From Methylovorus sp035565335 (GTDB taxonomy: Bacteria; Pseudomonadota; Gammaproteobacteria; Burkholderiales; Methylophilaceae): a stretch of 13,055 bases of DNA. The stretch is taken from NCBI GenBank assembly GCA_035565335.1, contig DATMSO010000059.1:1-13055 (forward strand), given 5' to 3'. The notes under the pieces were generated by a model. It was not told where the DNA came from, made no database searches, and was given only the letters and a program-made list of their open reading frames with translations. Within the stretch, counting starts at the first letter, position 1; the number at the start of each line of letters is the position of its first letter. Positions 6,607 through 12,557 of the stretch are shown in pieces. The translations under genes were made by a program, and so were the position numbers.

Positions 6607-7350
6607 ATGAACTTGCGCCCGCGCGCTGCGCTCCCAGTGCTCATGATGACGATACGCAATTTATTTTCCCGCTGGCTGCTGGCCTCGCTGCTGGCCGCCG
6701 CCATGCCGGCTCTGGCCGGCCCTTGCGATGCGGTGCTGCAGCGCTGGCAAACCGATGAAAACGCCGTGCTGGCCGAGCTTGCGCCGGTATTTCAGCAGGG
6801 GCGCGAAGACGGCAGCATTCAGGTAGAGCTGCGCGCCCTGCCCGACTGCGCTACCGAATTACGCCTGCAACTGCCTGCCGCCGATCTGGAACAAACCCGT
6901 CAATATCTGGAGCAGAACCCGGCCAAACGCATCCTCATGAGCGCCCAGGGCTATGCCATCCCTGAGCAGACCGAAAGCGTGGTCACCATCGCCGCCAATG
7001 AGGCGCACCCTGCTGAATTGAAGGCGCTGAATCAGGGGCTGGAATTCATGTATCAGCTACTGACGCAGTTGCGCGCCAACATACCGGCCGGCCAGCAAAA
7101 TCAGCAAGCCTGGCCATTGGCCCTGCAGCAGTCGCAGCTGCATGCCTGCCGCCAGGCCTGGCAGGCGGCGGATCTCACCTCCGCTTGCCAGTGCCGGCTG
7201 GAGCAGTTATCGGCCAGTATTCCTCCGCGCCAGATGGCCCTGATCACCTATCTGCAACAGCAACCTTACGCGACGGCCACCGGTGCACTTTCCAGCTTCA
7301 ATACCTTAAGCCAGTCGATTCTGCACAGCTGCCAGCTGCAGCCACGCTAA
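6607..7350 (+). CDS. Secreted six-cysteine protein, unknown function
   Basis: The 247-aa protein has an N-terminal Sec signal (LFSRWLLASLLAAAMPALA, cleavage predicted after residue 37). The mature region is glutamine- and alanine-rich, mostly helical in appearance, and has six cysteines at 40, 81, 181, 194, 196 and 242; an even number in a periplasmic protein suggests disulfides. I do not recognise a domain. The start is uncertain: ATG 6607 gives a 37-residue leader, while ATG 6643 or 6646 gives a more ordinary leader of about 24 residues; none has a clear ribosome-binding site. It begins 27 bp after the ABC exporter stop on the same strand, so co-transcription is likely, and it could be a periplasmic accessory of that exporter. 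No terminator is visible after its stop. Confidence 0.75.
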   Translation: MNLRPRAALPVLMMTIRNLFSRWLLASLLAAAMPALAGPCDAVLQRWQTDENAVLAELAPVFQQGREDGSIQVELRALPDCATELRLQLPAADLEQTRQYLEQNPAKRILMSAQGYAIPEQTESVVTIAANEAHPAELKALNQGLEFMYQLLTQLRANIPAGQQNQQAWPLALQQSQLHACRQAWQAADLTSACQCRLEQLSASIPPRQMALITYLQQQPYATATGALSSFNTLSQSILHSCQLQPR

Positions 7351-7399
7351 TCTCAAAACCCCACCGGTTCTGCTGCGCGTTGTAACTAACCCACCAGCG

Positions 7400-7428
7400 C
7401 GCTGGATTGCAGAACCAGAAATCCAGCG
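7400..7428. repeat. 9-bp inverted repeat
   Basis: CGCTGGATT (7400-7408) and AATCCAGCG (7420-7428) are perfect complements separated by 11 bases. No T tract follows in either direction, so it is not a standard intrinsic terminator. It could be an operator or an mRNA-end hairpin for the gene ending at 7350. Confidence 0.45.
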
Positions 7429-7557
7429 GTAAGAGGCCGCATCACCTTGCTCATCGCGCCATGCCCGGTCAAGGTCGAGTTGGAGCACCACTTCGTCAGT
7501 GAGCAAGGCAGGATGCTGGAAACGTTCACTGCGGCATTGCCAAGGCAATCTGGCGGT

Positions 7558-7585
7558 TTGTATCGCCGTCTGCCTGAGCTACAAT
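7558..7585 (+). promoter_or_regulatory. Candidate sigma-70 promoter for nasR
   Basis: TTGTAT (7558-7563), a 16-bp spacer and TACAAT (7580-7585) match four and five of the six consensus bases. Transcription would start near 7592, giving an ~86-nt leader before the nasR ATG at 7678. It is prediction only, but it supports the shorter start of nasR. Confidence 0.4.
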
Positions 7586-7677
7586 TCGGCGATCAATTAG
7601 CCACCTGCAGACGTCTCCAGTTCAAGCCGCTCTTTGCTCGCCCCATTGAGCATTGTTCTTGCTTGCACTGCACCACC

Positions 7678-8949
7678 ATGCTGAATATTTCACCTGACAA
7701 TACGATTTTATTGGCTAAAACGCGCCATATCGAAGAGCTGGACAGGCTTTCTGTCAGCATTCAGTTTGTCGAGAGCATTGGCTGGATGGTGCATCAGCTG
7801 CAAGCCGAGCGAGGTGCAAGCTGCCTTTATCTGGCATCGGCCGGTAGCCGCTTCGCCAAGGAACGCAGCGCCATCATCGAGCAGAACCAGACTTCCGAGG
7901 CGGGCTTCACCGAGGCCTTGCAACGCTATCTCAGTCACAACACATCGGCGGATGCCAAGCAGTTGACCCTGGTGTCGTGGATATTGCTTGGCCTTGAGCA
8001 GTTGCGGCCATTTCGCCACCAGGTCACCTTATTAAAAATACCTTTTAGCGATTGCATCCAATCTTACACACGGCTGATTGGCAGTTTGATTTCGCTCATT
8101 TTTGAAATCACCGACAACACCGTCAACAGCAAGATTTCCACCTATCTGGTCGCGCTTTACAACTTGGTGCAAGGCAAAGAATTCGCCGGGCAGGAGCGCG
8201 CACTGGGTTCGCATCTGTTTGGATCGGGTTACATGCAACTGGAGCACCAGCACAAGCTGCTGGAGTTGATTGCGCAGCAAGACCGGCATTTTGAGCTCTT
8301 CAGTCAATTCGGCACGGAGCCGTTGCGTGAGGCCTGGCGTGCATCGATGGTGACCGATGCTCACCGCATGCAGCATGCTTATCGGAACAAACTGACCGCC
8401 GCCAAGGACCAGCAGGCGCTATCACGCGCCGATAGCGATGCCTGGTTTGACGTTTGCAGCCAGCGGCTGACAGAAATATGGCATATCCAGTGCCAACTGG
8501 TGGCTGCCATGCATGAAACGCTGAACACATTGAGCGAACAGGCCAAACGCGATCTTGAAAATACGCGCCAGCATCTGGATGAATTACGCAACCGACAGTC
8601 GCCCGCCACCAGCGTGGACAGCACCTTTTTCAATCTGGCGATTCCCCTGGAAAATGCCTTTACCTTTCTCGCGCATGATGAGCTGACCCCCTACCCCATG
8701 GAGTCCATCATTGCCTTGCTCCAGCAGCAATCGCAGCAACTGGCGGAAATCGAAAACGAGCTGTCAGAAACCAAAAAATCCCTGGCCGAAAGAAAGCGCA
8801 TCGAACGCGCCAAGGGCCTGCTGATGAGCAAGCTGGGCCTGACGGAAATGGAAGCTTATAAAATGCTGCGCAATACGGCCATGGAGCAGAACCGCAAACT
8901 GATCGACGTCGCCGAAAACATCATTACCCTCTCCACGCAAGGGCAATAG
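7678..8949 (+). CDS. nasR: NasR-type nitrate-responsive antiterminator (NIT + ANTAR)
   Basis: A 423-aa protein with two recognisable parts. The N-terminal ~300 residues fit the helical NIT nitrate/nitrite-sensing domain: LQAERGASCLYLAS (41-54) and GQERALGSHLFGSG (171-184) are the two arginine-bearing motifs, and R45 and R174 are my candidates for the nitrate-binding pair. After a coiled-coil linker (~345-372) comes an ANTAR RNA-binding domain (~373-418; RIERAKGLLMSKLGLTE, MEAYKMLRNTAMEQNRKLIDVAENI). Klebsiella NasR has this architecture; on nitrate binding it prevents termination in the nasF leader. Matching RNA hairpins and a terminator lie just downstream (9107-9330), ahead of the nitrate transporter genes, which strongly supports the role. 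ATG 7678 is chosen from the NIT start and promoter position; no good Shine-Dalgarno precedes it. Confidence 0.92.
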   Translation: MLNISPDNTILLAKTRHIEELDRLSVSIQFVESIGWMVHQLQAERGASCLYLASAGSRFAKERSAIIEQNQTSEAGFTEALQRYLSHNTSADAKQLTLVSWILLGLEQLRPFRHQVTLLKIPFSDCIQSYTRLIGSLISLIFEITDNTVNSKISTYLVALYNLVQGKEFAGQERALGSHLFGSGYMQLEHQHKLLELIAQQDRHFELFSQFGTEPLREAWRASMVTDAHRMQHAYRNKLTAAKDQQALSRADSDAWFDVCSQRLTEIWHIQCQLVAAMHETLNTLSEQAKRDLENTRQHLDELRNRQSPATSVDSTFFNLAIPLENAFTFLAHDELTPYPMESIIALLQQQSQQLAEIENELSETKKSLAERKRIERAKGLLMSKLGLTEMEAYKMLRNTAMEQNRKLIDVAENIITLSTQGQ

Positions 8950-8973
8950 CCAGCTTCGCATCCTGGTGCATTT

Positions 8974-8988
8974 GCACACATTAAGTGC
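8974..8988 (+). promoter_or_regulatory. NtrC-like enhancer dyad
   Basis: GCAC-N7-GTGC matches the NtrC recognition core (GCAC and GTGC half-sites seven bases apart). Its centre is about 120 bp upstream of the predicted sigma-54 start, a usual enhancer distance. A third half-site (GTGC, 8966-8969) lies just upstream. It implies induction under nitrogen limitation. Confidence 0.65.
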
Positions 8989-9047
8989 GATGCATCACAA
9001 ATTCAACGCCGCCCCATTTCGTTCCCGGTATTTACAAACCCCTTTAA

Positions 9048-9060
9048 ATTCAACGCATTG
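9048..9060 (+). promoter_or_regulatory. Possible IHF site
   Basis: ATTCAACGCATTG matches the WATCAANNNNTTR consensus with one mismatch, in an AT-rich stretch. It sits between the NtrC-like dyad and the sigma-54 promoter, where DNA bending normally occurs. The consensus is loose, so chance occurrence is possible. Confidence 0.35.
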
Positions 9061-9076
9061 CCATTTAAATAAAAAT

Positions 9077-9092
9077 TGGCATGGGGTTTGCT
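9077..9092 (+). promoter_or_regulatory. Sigma-54 promoter of the nitrate transport operon
   Basis: TGGCATG-GGGT-TTGCT matches the -24/-12 consensus (TGGCAYG-N4-TTGCW), with GG (9078-9079) and GC (9090-9091) separated by exactly ten bases. Transcription should begin near 9102-9104, giving a leader of about 270 nt before nrtA. With the NtrC-like dyad this indicates general nitrogen control. Confidence 0.8.
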
Positions 9093-9106
9093 TATGTCTA
9101 GACAAA

Positions 9107-9132
9107 ATGTCAGACCAACGGCGGTCTTACAT
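9107..9132 (+). promoter_or_regulatory. ANTAR-type RNA stem-loop 1 of the nrt leader
   Basis: Starting about four bases after the predicted transcription start, ATGT / ACAT, one C-T mismatch and AGACC / GGTCT form a nine-pair stem closed by the six-base loop AACGGC. A at loop position 1 and G at position 4 are the bases known to be needed for NasR/ANTAR recognition. Confidence 0.65.
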
Positions 9133-9194
9133 GGATAAACGGGTAGGTCACATCAAGTAACACCGCACCTTCCCCAGTAACACGCATTACCTAA

Positions 9195-9223
9195 GTCATC
9201 CCGCCAACGTAGGCAGGGGTGGC
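9195..9223 (+). promoter_or_regulatory. ANTAR-type RNA stem-loop 2 of the nrt leader
   Basis: GTCATCCCGCC pairs with GGC, a bulged A (9215), and GGGGTGGC. This gives eleven pairs including three G-T wobbles, closed by the loop AACGTA (9206-9211). The loop has A1 and G4 and shares AACG with stem-loop 1. Confidence 0.6.
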
Positions 9224-9264
9224 AAAAGCAGCACCATTATCGAAGCGTTTGCGCTTCCACGGAT

Positions 9265-9282
9265 TTGGACAAAGGCGTCCAG
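9265..9282 (+). promoter_or_regulatory. ANTAR-type RNA stem-loop 3, antiterminator overlapping the terminator
   Basis: TTGGAC pairs with GTCCAG (six pairs, the outer one a T-G wobble) around the loop AAAGGC (9271-9276), again A1 and G4. Its loop and 3' arm are the 5' arm of the terminator at 9271-9320, so the two structures exclude each other. This matches ANTAR target RNAs, where the protein-bound second hairpin blocks terminator formation. Confidence 0.7.
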
Positions 9283-9328
9283 CACGTAGACAGGAAACTG
9301 TTTGCAGGCTGGACGCCTTTTTTGTTTT
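9271..9328 (+). terminator. Leader (attenuator) terminator of the nrt operon
   Basis: AAAGGCGTCCAGC (9271-9283) pairs perfectly with GCTGGACGCCTTT (9308-9320), 13 bp. The stem is followed by a T tract (TTTTTT, G, TTTT). The 24-base loop holds a small nested hairpin, ACAG-GAAA-CTGT (9290-9301), with a GNRA-type tetraloop. It lies 48 bp before nrtA, so it must be passed for the transporter genes to be expressed. It would also stop read-through from nasR, behind which no other terminator is seen. Confidence 0.85.
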
Positions 9329-9375
9329 TGCGGTTTTGATTTTGATACGTGATGGATCATTTTTAGGGAGCAGAC

Positions 9376-10665
9376 ATGAAAAAAACACCAGAAACTGCAG
9401 CAGATAAGGCCACACCTGACGTCGATACCAGTCGTCGCCAGTTTTTCAAAAACGCCGCCGTCGGTGCCCTGGGTGCCGCGGCGATGATGAACATGCTACC
9501 GGCAGGCTTGCGCAATCAGGCTTGGGCGGCAGGCTCGGATGCCCCCGAAATCACCGAAGTGAAAATCGGATTTATCCCGCTCACCGACTGCGCCCCTATC
9601 GTCGTGGCCGCGCAGATGGGCTTCGACAAGAAATATGGCATCAAGATCGTGCCATCCAAAGAGGCATCCTGGGCCGGGGTACGCGACAAGGTAGTGAATG
9701 GCGAACTGCATGCAGCCCACGTGCTGTATGGCCTGGTGTATGGCGTGCAGATGGGCATAGGCGGCCAGCAAAAAGACATGAATGTGCTGATGACGCTGAA
9801 CAACAATGGCCAGGGCATCACGCTCGCCAATCAGTTGAAAGACAAAGGCGTGACCGGCGGCGCCACGCTGAAACGCCTGCTGGACAATGAAAACCGCGAC
9901 TACACCTTTGCGCAGACCTTCCCCACCGGCACGCACGCCATGTGGCTCTACTACTGGCTGGCCAGCTATGGCATTCATCCGTTCCAGGATGTGAAGACCA
10001 TCGTGGTGCCACCACCGCAGATGGTGGCCAATATGCGTATCGGCAATATGGATGGCTACTGTGTGGGCGAGCCATGGAATGCCCGCGCCATCTACGACAA
10101 GGTCGGCTTTACTGCCGCCACCACGCAGGAAATCTGGACCGACCATCCGGAAAAGGTACTGGGTACCACCGCTGAATTCGTCGCCAAGAACCCGAACACC
10201 GCACTCGCCATGACCAAGGCCATCCTCGATGCCTGCCGCTATATCGACGCTACCGCCAACCGCCCTGCCGTGGCCAAGCTGATTGCCGGCAAAGCCTATG
10301 TGAATGCGCCGGAAGAAGTCATCGAAGGCCGCTTCCTCGGCCACTACGACAACGGTATCGGCAAGAAATGGGAAGACCCTAACTACATGAAATTCTTCAA
10401 CGACGGCAAGGTGACTTTCCCCTACCTGTCCGACGGCATGTGGTTCCTCACCCAGCACAAACGCTGGGGTTTGCTGAAGTCCGACCCGGACTATCTGGCC
10501 ATCGCCAAGAAGGTCAATCGCATCGACATCTACACCGAAGCCGCCAAGTCACTCGGCATCGCGGTGCCGAGCGACCCGATGCGCAGCAGCAAGCTGATCG
10601 ACGGCGTGGTGTGGGATGGCAAGGATCCGAAAGCTTATGCCAACGGCTTCAAGATCAAGGCCTGA
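9376..10665 (+). CDS. nrtA: Nitrate ABC transporter, periplasmic substrate-binding protein
   Basis: A 429-aa protein of the NrtA/NasF family. The N-terminus carries a twin-arginine signal: SRRQFF (19-24), hydrophobic AAVGALGAAAMMNML, and cleavage predicted after AWA (~51). It is exported folded and free in the periplasm, unlike lipid-anchored cyanobacterial NrtA. The mature part has typical family stretches: VKIGFIPLTDCAPIVVAA, KEASWAGVRDKVVNGELHAAH, TFPTGTHAMWLYYWLASYGI, VVPPPQMVANMRIGNMDGYCVGEPWN. Length and motifs fit nitrate/nitrite-binding proteins rather than the shorter taurine or sulfonate binders. AGGGAG is six bases upstream of ATG 9376. The gene follows the NasR-type leader and heads the nrtABD genes. 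Related cyanate or bicarbonate binders are alternatives, but the context favours nitrate. Confidence 0.93.
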   Translation: MKKTPETAADKATPDVDTSRRQFFKNAAVGALGAAAMMNMLPAGLRNQAWAAGSDAPEITEVKIGFIPLTDCAPIVVAAQMGFDKKYGIKIVPSKEASWAGVRDKVVNGELHAAHVLYGLVYGVQMGIGGQQKDMNVLMTLNNNGQGITLANQLKDKGVTGGATLKRLLDNENRDYTFAQTFPTGTHAMWLYYWLASYGIHPFQDVKTIVVPPPQMVANMRIGNMDGYCVGEPWNARAIYDKVGFTAATTQEIWTDHPEKVLGTTAEFVAKNPNTALAMTKAILDACRYIDATANRPAVAKLIAGKAYVNAPEEVIEGRFLGHYDNGIGKKWEDPNYMKFFNDGKVTFPYLSDGMWFLTQHKRWGLLKSDPDYLAIAKKVNRIDIYTEAAKSLGIAVPSDPMRSSKLIDGVVWDGKDPKAYANGFKIKA

Positions 10666-10731
10666 TAAGGCGAGCGGCGGCCCGGTAGTCAGGGCCGCCA
10701 GTCCCGAATATGCGATGCGAGGCGAATCATC

Positions 10732-11640
10732 ATGAGTGCAATCGGAATCAGCAAGGAAAGCATCAAGACCATCATGCAGAATGAACAAACCACCCCTACC
10801 GCCACGAAAGCGGCGGCCCAGCCTGCGGTTACACGCACGGCACCTAGCAAGCGGCCCAGCGCACGCGCGCTCAAGCTGCGCTCGTTTCTTGAATGGCTGC
10901 TACCGCCGGTGTTCGGCGTACTGGCCATGATTGCAGTATGGACGCTGATTTCCTATCAGTCGCCCAATCTGCCAGGGCCAGTTTCTACCTGGCATGCTGC
11001 CGTGGAGTTGTTCAGCGACCCCTTCTACCGTAACAGCCCCAATGACCAGGGCATAGGCTGGAATATCCTGGCCTCGCTGGAACGCGTGGGCCTGGGCTTT
11101 GGCCTGGCCGCGCTGATCGGCATTCCGCTGGGCTTCATCATTGGCCGTTTTCAGTTCATGTCACGCATGGCCGCCCCCATCATTGGCATCCTGCGTCCCG
11201 TATCGCCGCTGGCCTGGCTGCCGATTGGCCTGCTGGTATTCAAGGCCGCCAACCCGGCTGCCATCTGGGTGATTTTCATCTCCGCCATCTGGCCCATGAT
11301 CATCAACACCGCCGTTGGCGTCAGCAAAGTGCCGCAGGATTACATGAACGTCGCCAAGGTGCTCAATCTTTCCGAGTGGAAGATCGTCACCAAAATCCTG
11401 TTCCCCTTTGTACTGCCTTACATGATGACCGGCGTGCGCCTCTCCATCGGCGTGGCCTGGCTGGTGATTGTCGCCGCCGAAATGCTGACCGGTGGTGTCG
11501 GCATCGGCTTCTGGGTATGGGATGAGTGGAACAACCTCAATGTGGAACACATCATCATCGCGATTTTTGTTGTCGGCATCGTCGGCCTATTGCTCGAACT
11601 GGCGCTGACCTCCCTCGCCCGCCGCTTCAGCTACGAATAA
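10732..11640 (+). CDS. nrtB: Nitrate ABC transporter, permease subunit
   Basis: A 302-aa protein with an ~50-residue Thr/Ala/Lys-rich cytoplasmic N-terminus followed by about six membrane segments (e.g. FGVLAMIAVWTLIS, FGLAALIGIPLGFIIG, AAIWVIFISAIWPMIINTAVG, LLLELALTSLA). It is a binding-protein-dependent permease. The EAA-type coupling region is DYMNVAKVLNLSEWKIVTKILFP (~203-225), and the end WVWDEWNNLNVEHIIIAIF is characteristic of NrtB/NasE. It should form a homodimer with two NrtD ATPases. Start ATG 10732 has GAGGCG 11 bases upstream; M15 (10774) is an alternative that loses only unconserved residues. A 66-bp gap separates it from nrtA and 10 bp separate it from the ATPase gene, consistent with one operon. 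Confidence 0.93.
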   Translation: MSAIGISKESIKTIMQNEQTTPTATKAAAQPAVTRTAPSKRPSARALKLRSFLEWLLPPVFGVLAMIAVWTLISYQSPNLPGPVSTWHAAVELFSDPFYRNSPNDQGIGWNILASLERVGLGFGLAALIGIPLGFIIGRFQFMSRMAAPIIGILRPVSPLAWLPIGLLVFKAANPAAIWVIFISAIWPMIINTAVGVSKVPQDYMNVAKVLNLSEWKIVTKILFPFVLPYMMTGVRLSIGVAWLVIVAAEMLTGGVGIGFWVWDEWNNLNVEHIIIAIFVVGIVGLLLELALTSLARRFSYE

Positions 11641-11650
11641 GGAACGCATC

Positions 11651-12457
11651 ATGGAAAAAATCCTGCAGGAAAAGTACGTACAGCTGGAAAACATCAACAT
11701 GACCTTCTTCACCAAAAAAGGCACGTTTGAAGCGCTGAAAGATGTGAACTTCAGCATACGCGAAGGCGAGTTCATCTCCATCATCGGCCACTCCGGCTGT
11801 GGCAAGTCCACCGTGCTCAACCTGATTGCCGGCCTGCTGCAACCAACAGGCGGCAATCTGTTCTGTGCTGGTCGCGAAGTTGCCGGCCCCGGCCCGGAAC
11901 GCGCCGTGGTGTTTCAGAACCACTCGCTGCTGCCCTGGCTCACCTGCAGCGAAAACGTCTACCTGGCGGTGGAGCGCGTCTTTGGTGCCAGCGAAACCAA
12001 AGAGCAGCTGAAGAAACGCACCCAGGCCGCGATTGAGCTGGTGGGCCTGGCCCATGCCGCCGACAAGCGGCCCAACGAAATCTCCGGCGGCATGAAACAG
12101 CGCGTGGGCATCGCCCGGGCATTGGCCATGGAGCCCAAGGTACTGCTGCTGGATGAGCCGTTTGGTGCGCTGGATGCTTTGACCCGCGCCCATCTGCAGG
12201 ATGAGCTGATGGCCATCATGGCGAAGTCGGGCTGCACGGCGGTGATGGTGACGCACGATGTGGATGAGGCGGTATTGCTGTCCGACCGCATCGTAATGAT
12301 GACCAACGGCCCGGCCGCCACCATAGGCGAGATTCTGGATGTGGAGCTGGCCCGCCCGCGCAAGCGGCTGGAACTGGCGGAAGACAGCCATTACAACCAT
12401 CTGCGCAGTGAAGTATTGAAGTTTTTGTATGAACGCCACGCAAAGAAGGCGGCTTGA
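11651..12457 (+). CDS. nrtD: Nitrate ABC transporter, ATP-binding subunit
   Basis: A 268-aa single-domain ABC ATPase with Walker A GHSGCGKST (46-54), Q-loop Gln89, signature ISGGMKQR (144-151), Walker B VLLLDEP (164-170), D-loop GALD and the switch histidine in MVTHD (His202). The ISGGMKQRVGIARALAMEPKVLLLDEPFGALDALTR block is typical of the NrtD/NasD/TauB/SsuB group. There is no C-terminal solute-binding fusion, so it corresponds to NrtD or Klebsiella NasD, not cyanobacterial NrtC. One ATPase gene would serve as a homodimer. AAGGAA lies eight bases before ATG 11651, ten bp after nrtB stops. It hydrolyses ATP on the cytoplasmic face to drive nitrate import; specificity is inferred from nrtA, nrtB and the NasR leader. 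Confidence 0.93.
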   Translation: MEKILQEKYVQLENINMTFFTKKGTFEALKDVNFSIREGEFISIIGHSGCGKSTVLNLIAGLLQPTGGNLFCAGREVAGPGPERAVVFQNHSLLPWLTCSENVYLAVERVFGASETKEQLKKRTQAAIELVGLAHAADKRPNEISGGMKQRVGIARALAMEPKVLLLDEPFGALDALTRAHLQDELMAIMAKSGCTAVMVTHDVDEAVLLSDRIVMMTNGPAATIGEILDVELARPRKRLELAEDSHYNHLRSEVLKFLYERHAKKAA

Positions 12458-12493
12458 TCAGGCAGCTCTCGCTGTAACACCAGGCAAAAAAGT

Positions 12494-12515
12494 GGCCCGT
12501 CGGTCAGGACGGGCC
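12494..12515 (-). terminator. GC-rich hairpin between nrtD and the porin gene
   Basis: GGCCCGT (12494-12500) and ACGGGCC (12509-12515) pair around an 8-base loop. On the minus strand the stem is followed by AC and six T residues, so it resembles a terminator for transcription coming from the right. In the plus direction no T tract follows, so read-through from nrtD into the porin gene is likely; there it may instead protect or punctuate the mRNA. Confidence 0.45.
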
Positions 12516-12557
12516 GGTACTACAGGTTACCCCTCATCAGAAAAAAAGGAGCAACAC

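Larger units (their letters stand above)
7351..7677. other. 327-bp non-coding stretch upstream of nasR
   Basis: The stretch holds a 9-bp inverted repeat (7400-7428) and a candidate sigma-70 promoter (7558-7585). The nasR frame stays open upstream to ATG 7447, but the extra 77 codons do not resemble the NIT domain and most of them lie upstream of the predicted transcript start, so I treat them as non-coding. A short minus-strand frame (7306-7548) also crosses the area; it has no ribosome-binding site and overlaps the preceding gene. Confidence 0.5.

Noticed and set aside
8966..9160. 64-codon plus-strand frame
   Set aside because: It starts inside the NtrC-like region and covers the sigma-54 promoter and leader hairpin 1; the translation has no family resemblance and no Shine-Dalgarno. 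A leader peptide here is unlikely because its start precedes the transcription start.
9182..9194. GTAA-CACGCA-TTAC as a further hexaloop hairpin in the leader
   Set aside because: The stem is only four pairs, mostly A-T, and loop position 1 is C, not A; it does not fit the ANTAR pattern.
9496..10458. 320-codon minus-strand open frame
   Set aside because: It is antisense to nrtA; its composition mirrors the codon bias of nrtA and it shows no family motif.
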